From positions 37,603-101,602 of the forward strand of contig JBBRVP010000007.1 of assembly GCA_038246785.1 (NCBI GenBank): a DNA stretch of 64,000 bases, given 5' to 3'. A program made the translations under genes and the position numbers. This document shows positions 33,061 through 40,750 of this stretch, piece after piece. The stretch comes from JBBRVP01 sp038246785 (GTDB lineage Bacteria > Actinomycetota > Actinomycetes > Jiangellales > Jiangellaceae). The first letter of the stretch is position 1. The number at the start of each line of letters is the position of its first letter. Below the pieces are notes generated by a model that was given only the letters and a program-made list of their open reading frames with translations, had not been told where the DNA came from and searched no databases.

Positions 33061-33438
33061 TCACTCCCCGAAAACGCTGATCAGGTGGCGGACCGTGAAC
33101 GGAACCATGACCACGACCCACAGCCCGACGACGGCCCAGAGCATCTGCCGCTGCACCCGCGGCCCGCGGGCCCAGAAGTCGATGAGCACGACCCGGATCC
33201 CGTTGAACGCGTGGAAGACGACCGCGGCAACGAGGCCGACCTCCATGAGTCCGACGATCGGGTTCTTGTAGGTGGCGATCACCGTGTTGTAGGTCTCCGG
33301 CGAGACCCGGACGAGAGCCGTGTCCAGCACGTGGGCGAAGAGGAAGAAGAAGACGAGGACACCGGTGACCCGGTGCGCCACCCACGACCACATGCCCTCG
33401 CGGCCGCGGGAAAGAGTGCCTGCCGGTGCCTGCGGCAC
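33061..33438 (-). CDS. sdhC: Succinate dehydrogenase cytochrome b556 subunit
   Basis: A 125-residue anchor of complex II with three predicted helices and the signature SWVAHRVTGVLVFFFLFAHV (quinone-site Ser/Arg and haem His), TYKNPIVGLMEVGLVAA and FHAFNGIRVVLIDFW. GTG 33438 is chosen over GTG 33444 and more distant starts because GGAGG (minus strand, 33450-33446) lies 7 bases upstream; the product then begins with the expected PQAPAGTL-RGREGMW. First gene of the operon. Confidence 0.9.
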   Translation of the reverse strand: MPQAPAGTLSRGREGMWSWVAHRVTGVLVFFFLFAHVLDTALVRVSPETYNTVIATYKNPIVGLMEVGLVAAVVFHAFNGIRVVLIDFWARGPRVQRQMLWAVVGLWVVVMVPFTVRHLISVFGE

Positions 33439-33659
33439 AGCCACCCTCCGTACGGTGTGGCAGGAGGGTTCCGCCGAGCGGACGGGCTGGGCGGGACCCG
33501 GCCCGGGCGTGCGTGCCGAGGGCCGGCTCGATGGTATCCGCGGGCGAGTGGGCACTCCTGTCGAGGGGCATCAGTCACAGCGCCGGGCGGCCCGCACGGC
33601 GGTGACATCGGTCACCTCGCGGACCGGGAGGTCGGCGGGGGTGTGCCAGGATCCGCGCC

Positions 33660-34763
33660 ATGGAGCGGGTCGCCGGGCTGTGGGCCGTCGTCCCGGCCGG
33701 TGGGGCCGGCACCCGGCTCTGGCCGCTGTCCCGCCGCGCCGCGCCGAAGTTCCTGCTCGACCTCACCGGTGGCGGCCGCACGCTCCTGCAGTCGACGTGG
33801 GACCGGCTGGTCCCGCTGGCCGGCCAGGACGGCGTGCTCGTCGTCACCGGGGAGGCGCACGCCGACGCCGTACGCCGGCAGCTGCCGGAGCTGGCCGCGG
33901 CCGACCTCCTGCTCGAGCCGTCGCCCCGTGACTCGATGCCCGCCATCGGGCTGGCCGCCGCAGTGCTGCGGGAGCGCCAGCCCGACGCGCTGCTCGGCTC
34001 GTTCGCCGCCGACCACGTGGTGCGCGACGAGGTCGCGTTCGGCGAGGCCGTACGGCAGGCGGCGGTCGCCGCCCGCGACGGGTTGGTCGCCACCATCGGC
34101 ATCGAGCCGACCGGCCCGGCGACCGGGTTCGGCTACATCCGCACCGGTGAGCCGCTCGGCCTGCCCGCCGCGCCCGCTGCCCACCGGGCCGCGGCGTTCG
34201 TGGAGAAGCCGGACGCGGCGACCGCCGCGGGCTACCTGGCCGACGGCGGCTACCGCTGGAACGCCGGCATGTTCGTCGTCCGCGCGGCGGTGCTGCTCGA
34301 GCGCCTCGAGGCCGAGCACCCTCGGCTGCACGCCGGGCTGGTGCGCATCGGCCGCGCGTGGGACGGCGCCGAGCACGGCAAGGTGCTCGGCGAGGTGTGG
34401 CCGACGCTGACCCGCATCTCGATCGACCACGCCGTCGCGGAGCCGGCGGCAGCAGACGGCGCCGTTGCCGTCGTACCGGCCGACCTCGGCTGGGACGACG
34501 TGGGCGATTTCGCCGCCCTGGCCGCGCTGACCGGCGGCGAGGGGCCGGTGCGCGTCCTCGGGCCGGGCTCGGACGTCGTGGCGGTCGACTCCGCCGGGCT
34601 GCTCGTCCCCGGGTCCGGCCGGCTGGTCGCCGTGGCCGGCGTACCCGACGTCGTGATAGTGGACACCCCCGACGCCGTCCTCGTCACCACCCTGGCTGCC
34701 GCCCAGCAGGTCAAAGCCGTCGTCGAGGCGCTCTCCGCCGCCGGCCGCACCGACCTGCTCTGA
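33660..34763 (+). CDS. manC: Mannose-1-phosphate guanylyltransferase
   Basis: Makes GDP-mannose for glycan and mannosylated envelope synthesis. The 367-residue nucleotidyltransferase has the signature VVPAGGAGTRLWPLSRRAAP-K near the N-terminus, EPSPRDSMPAIGLAA, FAADHVV, GFGYIRTG, FVEKPDAATAAGYL and YRWNAGMFVVRA. It is a single-domain form without the phosphomannose isomerase cupin. A CAGGAT hexamer (33647-33652) 7 bases before the ATG suggests a leaderless start. Divergent from sdhC. Confidence 0.92.
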   Translation: MERVAGLWAVVPAGGAGTRLWPLSRRAAPKFLLDLTGGGRTLLQSTWDRLVPLAGQDGVLVVTGEAHADAVRRQLPELAAADLLLEPSPRDSMPAIGLAAAVLRERQPDALLGSFAADHVVRDEVAFGEAVRQAAVAARDGLVATIGIEPTGPATGFGYIRTGEPLGLPAAPAAHRAAAFVEKPDAATAAGYLADGGYRWNAGMFVVRAAVLLERLEAEHPRLHAGLVRIGRAWDGAEHGKVLGEVWPTLTRISIDHAVAEPAAADGAVAVVPADLGWDDVGDFAALAALTGGEGPVRVLGPGSDVVAVDSAGLLVPGSGRLVAVAGVPDVVIVDTPDAVLVTTLAAAQQVKAVVEALSAAGRTDLL

Positions 34764-34811
34764 CCCCCGGCCTCCCTCCAACCCCGGCCCCCCCAACCCC
34801 GGCCCCCCCAA

Positions 34812-34890
34812 CCCCGACGTCACTGTCCTGGTGGCGGTCTATCGGCACGTTGCGGCCGGATTCTCGACCACCAGGACAGTGACGTCGGGG
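34812..34890. repeat. Perfect 23-bp inverted repeat with C-rich and G-rich flanks
   Basis: CCCCGACGTCACTGTCCTGG-TGG (34812-34834) is exactly complementary to 34868-34890, with a 33-base loop. Left of it (34766-34815) are two or three 16-base units resembling AACCCCGGCCCCCCC; right of it (34887-34919) are five G-runs, so pairing can extend outward. It separates manC from the mutase gene. Confidence 0.88.
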
Positions 34891-34919
34891 TCGGGGGAGG
34901 GGAGCGGGGGGCGGGGGGG
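34887..34919 (+). other. Potential G-quadruplex before the mutase gene
   Basis: Five G-runs of 4 to 7 (34887-34890, 34893-34897, 34899-34902, 34906-34911, 34913-34919) separated by one to three bases satisfy the G4 pattern on the non-template strand. They lie about 45-75 bases upstream of the mutase ATG. Confidence 0.5.
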
Positions 34920-34962
34920 CGCTCACTACGGTGGGGAGCAGGCGGCGAGGGAGGACGGCATC

Positions 34963-36546
34963 ATGAGCAGCGGCAGCACCGAGTCGGGAACCCCCTTCGA
35001 GCCGGTCTACGGGCCGGAGGCGCTCGCCGGGTGGGATCCCGCGGACAAGCTCGGCGCCCCCGGCGGGTACCCCTTCACCCGCGGCGTCTACCCCACGATG
35101 TACACCGGCCGACCGTGGACGATGCGGCAGTACGCCGGCTTCGGCACGGCCAAGGAGTCCAACGAGCGCTACCACCAGCTCGTCGCCGCTGGCACCGGCG
35201 GGCTCAGCGTGGCCTTCGACCTCCCGACGCAGATGGGCTACGACTCCGACGCGCCGATCGCGCACGGCGAGGTCGGCAAGGTGGGCGTGGCCATCGACTC
35301 CCTGGACGACATGCGCATCCTGTTCGGCGGCATCCCGCTCGGCGAGGTGTCGACATCGATGACGATCAACGCACCGGCGGCGCTGCTGCTCCTGCTCTAC
35401 CAGCTGGTCGCCGAGGAGCAGGGCGTCGACCCGGCCAAGCTCAACGGCACGATCCAGAACGACGTGCTCAAGGAGTACGTCGCCCGCGGCACCTACATCT
35501 ACCCCCCGCAGCAGTCCCTGCGCCTGGTCAGCGACATCTTCGGCTACTGCCGTACGGAGCTGCCGCGCTGGAACACGATCTCGATCTCCGGCTACCACAT
35601 GGCCGAGGCCGGGGCGACGCCCGCACAGGAGGTGGCGTTCACGCTCGCCAACGGCCGGGCGTACATCCGCGCGGCCCTGGCCGCCGGACTCGGCGTCGAC
35701 GAGATCGGCCCACGGCTGTCGTTCTTCTTCGTCTCGCGCACCACGCTGCTGGAAGAGGTCGCGAAGTTCCGGGCGGCCCGGCGGGTCTGGGCGCGGGTCA
35801 TGCGCGACGAGTTCGGCGCGCAGGACCCCAAGTCGCAGATGCTGCGCTTCCACACCCAGACGGCGGGCGTGCAACTCACCGCGCAGCAGCCGGAGGTCAA
35901 CCTCGTCCGGGTGACGGTGCAGGGTCTCGCCGCGGCGCTCGGCGGCACGCAGTCCCTGCACACCAACTCCTACGACGAGGCGATCGCGCTGCCGTCGCAG
36001 AAGGCGGCCAGGCTCGCGCTGCGGACGCAGCAGGTGCTGGCGTACGAGACCGACGTGACCCGCACGGTCGACCCGTTCGCCGGCTCGTACGTGGTGGAGT
36101 CGCTCACCGACGACCTCGAGCGGGCCGTCGACGACCTGATGACCCGGGTCGAAGACCTCGGTGGGGCGGTCGCCGCGATCGAGGCCGGCTTCCAGAAGGG
36201 CGAGATCGAGCTGGCGGCCTACCAGGTGGCCCGTGAGATCGACGACGGCGAGCGCACGGTCGTGGGGCTCAACCGGTTCCAGGCCGAGTCCGAGGAGACG
36301 TACGAGTCGCTGCGCGTCAACCCAGCCATCGAGGAGGAGCAGGCCGCCCGGCTGGCTCTGCTGCGAGCCGAGCGCGACGGCGCGGCGGTCTCCGAAGCAC
36401 TCGCCGCGGTGCGCGCCGCCGCCGAGGGCACTGACAACGTGCTCGTGCCGATGAAGCGCGCGCTCGCCGCCCGGGCGACCGTCGGCGAGGTCTGCGACAC
36501 GCTGCGCGAGGTGTGGGGCGTCTACGTGCCGACCGACGCCTTCTGA
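34963..36546 (+). CDS. Acyl-CoA mutase large subunit (methylmalonyl-CoA mutase family), no B12-binding domain
   Basis: Adenosylcobalamin-dependent carbon-skeleton mutase. The 527-residue protein covers the catalytic TIM barrel: YPFTRGVYPTMYTGRPWTMR-QYAGF, LSVAFDLPTQMGYDSDAP, STSMTINAPAALLLLLYQL, NTISISGYHMAEAGATPAQE, RLSFFFVSRTTLLEEVAKFR and AALGGTQSLHTNSYDEA. It stops after the barrel and linker, so the roughly 130-residue cobalamin domain with DxHxxG is missing and must come from a small subunit outside the window. Methylmalonyl-, isobutyryl- or another acyl-CoA substrate cannot be settled. ATG 34963 follows AGGGAGG (34948-34954). Confidence 0.88.
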   Translation: MSSGSTESGTPFEPVYGPEALAGWDPADKLGAPGGYPFTRGVYPTMYTGRPWTMRQYAGFGTAKESNERYHQLVAAGTGGLSVAFDLPTQMGYDSDAPIAHGEVGKVGVAIDSLDDMRILFGGIPLGEVSTSMTINAPAALLLLLYQLVAEEQGVDPAKLNGTIQNDVLKEYVARGTYIYPPQQSLRLVSDIFGYCRTELPRWNTISISGYHMAEAGATPAQEVAFTLANGRAYIRAALAAGLGVDEIGPRLSFFFVSRTTLLEEVAKFRAARRVWARVMRDEFGAQDPKSQMLRFHTQTAGVQLTAQQPEVNLVRVTVQGLAAALGGTQSLHTNSYDEAIALPSQKAARLALRTQQVLAYETDVTRTVDPFAGSYVVESLTDDLERAVDDLMTRVEDLGGAVAAIEAGFQKGEIELAAYQVAREIDDGERTVVGLNRFQAESEETYESLRVNPAIEEEQAARLALLRAERDGAAVSEALAAVRAAAEGTDNVLVPMKRALAARATVGEVCDTLREVWGVYVPTDAF

Positions 36547-36584
36547 CCCGGTCGTCGGGGGGAGGCTGCCACAATGGGCGGACC

Positions 36585-37835
36585 GTGAGCCATCCCGCCC
36601 CCCTTCCCGCCGCCGGCGACGAGCTGCCCGAGGCGCTGCTCGTCGAGCTCGAGCGCAGCCTCAAGACCCACCTCGACGAGGCGGTGGCGATCCGCCGTGA
36701 CCTGCACGCGCACCCCGAGCTCGGCCACGACGAGGTCCGCACCACCCGCCTGGTCCGCGACCGGCTGGTGGGCGCCGGGTTGGCCCCGCGGGTGCTGGCC
36801 AGCGGCACCGGCCTGCTCTGCGACGTCGGCGAGGGCGCCCAGACCGTCGCGCTGCGGGCCGACATCGACGCGCTGCCGGTCCAGGACGAGACCCGGCGGC
36901 CCTATCGTTCCGCCGTGCCGGGCGTTGCCCATGCGTGTGGGCACGATGTGCACACCGCTGTCGTGACGTGCGCCGGCCTGATGCTCGCCGACCTGCACGC
37001 CGCCGGACTGCTGCCCGGTCGCGTGCGCCTGGTGTTCCAGCCGGCCGAGGAGCTGATGCCCGGCGGGTCCCACGATGTGATGGCCTCCGGCGGCCTCGAC
37101 GGAGTGTCACGCATCTTCTGCGTCCACTGCGATCCCCGGCTCACGACCGGTCAGGTCGGCATGCGGGTCGGTCCGATCACCTCGGCGTGCGACTTGGTGT
37201 CGGTGGTGCTCACCGGGCCGGGCGGCCACACCGCGCGCCCGCACCTGTCCGCAGACCTCGCCCACGCCCTCGGCACGCTGGTGAGCGAGCTGCCGGCCGC
37301 GCTGTCGCGCCGGCTCGACCCGCGGGCGGGGGTGAGCCTGGTGTGGGGCCGGATGCACGCCGGCCAGGCCGCCAACACCATCCCGAGCCGCGGGGAGGCC
37401 GCCGGCACCCTGCGCTGCCTCGACGCGCGGGCGTGGCTCGAGGCACCAGGGCTGGTCGACGCGCTGGCGCGGGAGATCGTCGCGCCGTACGGCGTCACGG
37501 CCGACGTGCAGTGCGAGCGTGGCGTGCCGCCGCTGGTCAACGACGAGACCTCGACCGCCCTGCTGCGGGCGGCCACCGAGGCGGTGCTGGGCAGCGACGC
37601 CGTCGCCGACACCGAGCAGAGCCTCGGCGCGGAGGACTTCGCGTGGTATCTCGACCACGTTCCCGGCGCCCTGGCCCGACTGGGGGTCCGCCGCCCGGGC
37701 CGGCCGGACATGCCCGACCTGCACCGCGGCGGGTTCGACCCCGATGAGGACGCCATCACGGTCGGTGCGCGTCTGCTCACGGCAACGGCCCTGCTGACGC
37801 TTCGCCAAGGGCACAGCTTGGTTACAGACCGCTAG
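36585..37835 (+). CDS. M20-family amidohydrolase (AmiA/AmiB-like)
   Basis: A metallo-amidohydrolase of about 416 residues; relatives cleave N-acyl amino acids or related amides. Visible: the N-terminal IRRDLHAHPELGHDEVRTT, LRADIDALPVQDET, the metal motif HACGHDVHTAVV, VFQPAEELMPGGSHDVM, the dimerisation-domain GGHTARPHLSADLAHAL and the C-terminal LGAEDFAWYL with a metal Glu-Asp. GTG 36585 is chosen because the upstream in-frame residues are not family-like. In mycobacteria amiA1/amiB1 sit in the equivalent punA-lpdA neighbourhood, so this placement is expected. Natural substrate unknown. Confidence 0.85.
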   Translation: MSHPAPLPAAGDELPEALLVELERSLKTHLDEAVAIRRDLHAHPELGHDEVRTTRLVRDRLVGAGLAPRVLASGTGLLCDVGEGAQTVALRADIDALPVQDETRRPYRSAVPGVAHACGHDVHTAVVTCAGLMLADLHAAGLLPGRVRLVFQPAEELMPGGSHDVMASGGLDGVSRIFCVHCDPRLTTGQVGMRVGPITSACDLVSVVLTGPGGHTARPHLSADLAHALGTLVSELPAALSRRLDPRAGVSLVWGRMHAGQAANTIPSRGEAAGTLRCLDARAWLEAPGLVDALAREIVAPYGVTADVQCERGVPPLVNDETSTALLRAATEAVLGSDAVADTEQSLGAEDFAWYLDHVPGALARLGVRRPGRPDMPDLHRGGFDPDEDAITVGARLLTATALLTLRQGHSLVTDR

Positions 37836-37849
37836 AACTGTTGCCCAAA

Positions 37850-37907
37850 GCCGATCCGACGCCGGACGGAGCCTAGGATCGGCCGACACCGCCGCACGTC
37901 CGGCGTC
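37850..37907. promoter_or_regulatory. Two interleaved inverted repeats ahead of the nucleoside importer
   Basis: Arm a, GCCGATCC (37850-37857), matches a' GGATCGGC (37876-37883). The adjacent arm b, GACGCCGGACG (37858-37868), matches b' CGTCCGGCGTC (37897-37907). The order a-b-a'-b' is a pseudoknot topology if transcribed. A -10-like TAGGAT (37874-37879) overlaps a', so the site could instead be an operator. The Shine-Dalgarno GGAGGG (37923-37928) follows 15 bases after b'. Confidence 0.45.
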
Positions 37908-37931
37908 ACCGTGAGGAACCATGGAGGGTCA

Positions 37932-39023
37932 GTGAAGAAGTCCATTCGTGTCGCTGCGCTGATCGGCGCGGTCGCCCTGGCCGCCGCCGGGTGTGGCAAG
38001 GCGCCTGGCACTGCCGGCTCATCCGGCGGCTCGACAGCGTCCAGCAACCCCAACGCCAACTTCCTCGCCTGCGAGGTCACCGACCAGGGCGGGATCGACG
38101 ACCGCTCGTTCAACGCCAGCGCTGCCAAGGGCCTGACCGACGCCAAGGACCAGCTCGGCGTCCAGACGAAGGTCATCGAGTCCAACGCGGCGACCGACTA
38201 CACGCCCAACGTCCAGTCGGCGGTCCAGCAGGACTGCGGCATCATCGTCACCGTCGGCTTCCTGCTCGGCGACGCGACCAAGGCGGCTGCCGCGGCCAAG
38301 CCGGCGCAGAAGTTCGCCATCGTCGACTTCGGCTACGACAAGCCGATCAAGAACATCAAGCCGCTCATCTTCGACACCGCGCAGGCCGCCTACCTGGCCG
38401 GCTACGCGGCGGCGGCGGCCAGCAAGACCGGCAAGGTGGCCACCTTCGGTGGCATCAAGATCCCGACTGTCACCATCTTCATGGACGGCTTCGCCGACGG
38501 CATCGCCGAGTACAACAAGGAGAAGGGCAAGAACGTCAAGCTGCTCGGCTGGGACGTCGCCAAGCAGAACGGCTCGTTCACCGGTGACTTCCAGGACCAG
38601 AACAAGGGCAAGCAGCTCACCCAGAACTTCATCGACCAGGGCGCCGACATCGTCATGCCGGTGGCCGGTCCGGTCGGGCTGGGCGCCGCGGCTGCCGCCA
38701 AGGCGGCCGGCGATGTGATGATCATCGGCGTCGACACCGACTGGTACGAGTCCGTGCCCAACTACAAGGACATCGTGCTCACCAGTGTGGTGAAGCGCAT
38801 CGACAACGCCGTCTTCGACGTCGTCAAGACCACCGCGGCGGGCAACTTCAGTGCCGACCCCTACGTCGGCACCCTGGAGAACGAGGGCGTGGGCCTCGCC
38901 CCCTTCCACTCGTTCGAGTCGACGGTGCCGTCGGACCTGTCCGGGGAGATCGACGCGCTGCGCCAGAAGATCGTGTCCGGCGACATCAAGGTGGAGTCGC
39001 CCAGCTCGCCGAAGACGAGCTGA
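37932..39023 (+). CDS. BMP-family substrate-binding lipoprotein of a nucleoside ABC importer
   Basis: Extracytoplasmic lipoprotein that captures nucleosides for the permease. The 363-residue protein has a lipoprotein signal (KKSIRVAALIGAVALAAAGC, lipid-attachment Cys near residue 20) and a low-complexity Ser/Gly linker, then the PnrA/BMP fold: TDQGGIDDRSFNASAAKGL, VTVGFLLGDATKAAAA, FDTAQAAYLAGYAAAA, DIVMPVAGPVGLGAAAAAK, MIIGVDTDWYESVP. GTG 37932 follows GGAGGG. Its ABC partners follow directly, and cdd and deoA next to them support nucleosides as the substrate. Confidence 0.93.
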   Translation: MKKSIRVAALIGAVALAAAGCGKAPGTAGSSGGSTASSNPNANFLACEVTDQGGIDDRSFNASAAKGLTDAKDQLGVQTKVIESNAATDYTPNVQSAVQQDCGIIVTVGFLLGDATKAAAAAKPAQKFAIVDFGYDKPIKNIKPLIFDTAQAAYLAGYAAAAASKTGKVATFGGIKIPTVTIFMDGFADGIAEYNKEKGKNVKLLGWDVAKQNGSFTGDFQDQNKGKQLTQNFIDQGADIVMPVAGPVGLGAAAAAKAAGDVMIIGVDTDWYESVPNYKDIVLTSVVKRIDNAVFDVVKTTAAGNFSADPYVGTLENEGVGLAPFHSFESTVPSDLSGEIDALRQKIVSGDIKVESPSSPKTS

Positions 39024-39051
39024 ACCTCTGGCATCATCCCGAGCGTGCGCA

Positions 39052-39083
39052 CGGGGGAGGGAGCTCGCGGGCTCCCTCCCCCG
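39052..39083 (+). terminator. Intercistronic stem-loop between lipoprotein and ATPase genes
   Basis: CGGGGGAGGGAGC (39052-39064) pairs perfectly with GCTCCCTCCCCCG (39071-39083) around a 6-base loop. In SBP-ABC operons such hairpins often lower downstream expression or protect the upstream message, giving more binding protein than transporter. No T-run follows, so partial termination or mRNA stabilisation is the likelier role. Confidence 0.55.
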
Positions 39084-39154
39084 CACCGTTCGTCGGCACG
39101 ACCGGCTCTCGTGCGGGCTCGCCGGAGCGCCCGCCGCTGGAGGAGGCGACTTCG

Positions 39155-40750
39155 CTGAAGCTCGAGCTGCGCGGCATCACCAAGAAGTTCGGCAGCTTCA
39201 CCGCCAACGACGCCATCGACCTCACCATCGAGCCGGGTGAGATCCACTGCCTGCTCGGTGAGAACGGCGCCGGCAAGAGCACGTTGATGAACGTCCTTTA
39301 CGGCCTGTTGTCCCCGACCGCCGGTGAGATCCTGGTCGACGGCAAGCCTGTCGCGTTCGGCGGCCCCGGCGACGCCGTTGCCGCCGGCATCGGCATGGTC
39401 CACCAGCACTTCATGCTGGTGCCGGTCTTCACCGTCGCCGACAACGTCATGCTCGGCTTCGAGCATGTGCGCGGCGGCACCTTCCTCGACCACGCGGCAG
39501 CGCGCGAAGAGGTACGCCGGCTCTCCGCACGCTTCGGCTTCGATGTCGACCCGGACGCGCTCGTCGAGGACATCCCGGTGGGCGTCCAGCAGCGGGTCGA
39601 GATCATCAAGGCGCTGGCCCGCGACGCGCAGGTCGTCATCCTCGACGAGCCGACCGCGGTGCTGACGCCGCAGGAGACCGACGAGCTCATGGGGATCATG
39701 CGGGAGCTCAAGTCGGCCGGCACGTCCATCGTCTTCATCACCCACAAGCTGCGTGAGGTCCGCGCCGTCGCCGACCGGATCACCGTCATCCGGCGCGGCA
39801 AGGTGGTCGGGACCGCCCTGCCGACGGCGAGCGAGACCGAGCTCGCCTCGCTCATGGTCGGCCGGGCGGTGCAGCTCACCGTTGACAAGGCCGACACCGA
39901 GCCGGGTGCCGCCGCGCTCGCGGTGAGCGGACTGCGGGTCGTCGACGACGTGGGTCACGTCCGCGTCGACGACGTGTCCTTCGACGTGCGGCGCGGCGAG
40001 ATCGTCGCCGTCGCGGGAGTCCAGGGCAACGGGCAGACCGAGCTGGTGGAGGCGCTGCTCGGCCTGCAGGACGGCATCGCCACCGGCTCTGCGACGCTGT
40101 CCGGCAGCGAGCTGATCGGCATGCCGACAAAGGAGATCCTCGAGCTCGGTGTGGGCTACGTTCCCGAGGACCGGTCGCACGACGGGCTCATCGACTCCTT
40201 CACCGTGGCCGAGAACCTCGTCCTCGACCAGCACGACAAGGCGCCGTTCGCGGCGGGAATCCGCATGTCGCCGAGCCGCGTACGCGCGCGGGCCGCCGAG
40301 CTGGTCGAGGAGTTCGACGTCCGCACGCAGGGCGTCGGCGCGCCGGCCGGCTCGCTGTCCGGCGGCAACCAGCAGAAGCTCGTCGTGGCGCGCGAGCTCT
40401 CCCGGCCGCTGACCCTTTTCGTCGCGGCGCAACCCACCCGAGGGGTCGACGTCGGCTCGGTCGAGTTCCTGCACAACCGGATCGTCGCCGAGCGGGACCG
40501 CGGCACTGCTGTGCTGCTGGTGTCCACCGAGCTGGACGAGGTCAGCGCGCTGGCCGACCGGACCGCGGTCATGTACCGCGGGCGCGTGGTGGGCATCGTC
40601 GGCGGCGACACACCCCGCGACGTGCTCGGCCTCATGATGGCCGGCATCCCGCTCGACGAGGCAGCCGAGGCTGCCGCGCACGCCCGGCCAGGCGGGCCCG
40701 CGGCAGAGGCATCCCCCGTCGCCGACACACCCTCCGGAGGTGCGGCATGA
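39155..40750 (+). CDS. Nucleoside ABC importer ATPase (two ATP-binding domains), apparent CTG start
   Basis: A 531-residue tandem ATPase energising the importer. Domain 1 has Walker A GENGAGKST, KALARDAQVVILDEPTAVL (Walker B) and the degenerate ABC signature region VGVQQRVEI. Domain 2 has GVQGNGQTELVEALLG, the signature LSGGNQQKLVVARELSR and FVAAQPTRGVDVGS. The frame has no ATG, GTG or TTG between the lipoprotein stop and the first Walker A; starting at TTG 39284 would delete that motif. CTG 39155 begins the natural N-terminus KLELRGITKKFG, 8 bases after a strong GGAGGAGG (39139-39146). It therefore seems to start at CTG, or the read hides an ATG. Confidence 0.85.
   Translation: MKLELRGITKKFGSFTANDAIDLTIEPGEIHCLLGENGAGKSTLMNVLYGLLSPTAGEILVDGKPVAFGGPGDAVAAGIGMVHQHFMLVPVFTVADNVMLGFEHVRGGTFLDHAAAREEVRRLSARFGFDVDPDALVEDIPVGVQQRVEIIKALARDAQVVILDEPTAVLTPQETDELMGIMRELKSAGTSIVFITHKLREVRAVADRITVIRRGKVVGTALPTASETELASLMVGRAVQLTVDKADTEPGAAALAVSGLRVVDDVGHVRVDDVSFDVRRGEIVAVAGVQGNGQTELVEALLGLQDGIATGSATLSGSELIGMPTKEILELGVGYVPEDRSHDGLIDSFTVAENLVLDQHDKAPFAAGIRMSPSRVRARAAELVEEFDVRTQGVGAPAGSLSGGNQQKLVVARELSRPLTLFVAAQPTRGVDVGSVEFLHNRIVAERDRGTAVLLVSTELDEVSALADRTAVMYRGRVVGIVGGDTPRDVLGLMMAGIPLDEAAEAAAHARPGGPAAEASPVADTPSGGAA

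Noticed and set aside
37841..37879. TTGCCC / TAGGAT as a complete promoter for the importer
   Set aside because: The spacing is 27 bases, too long for one promoter; only the -10-like hexamer is kept.
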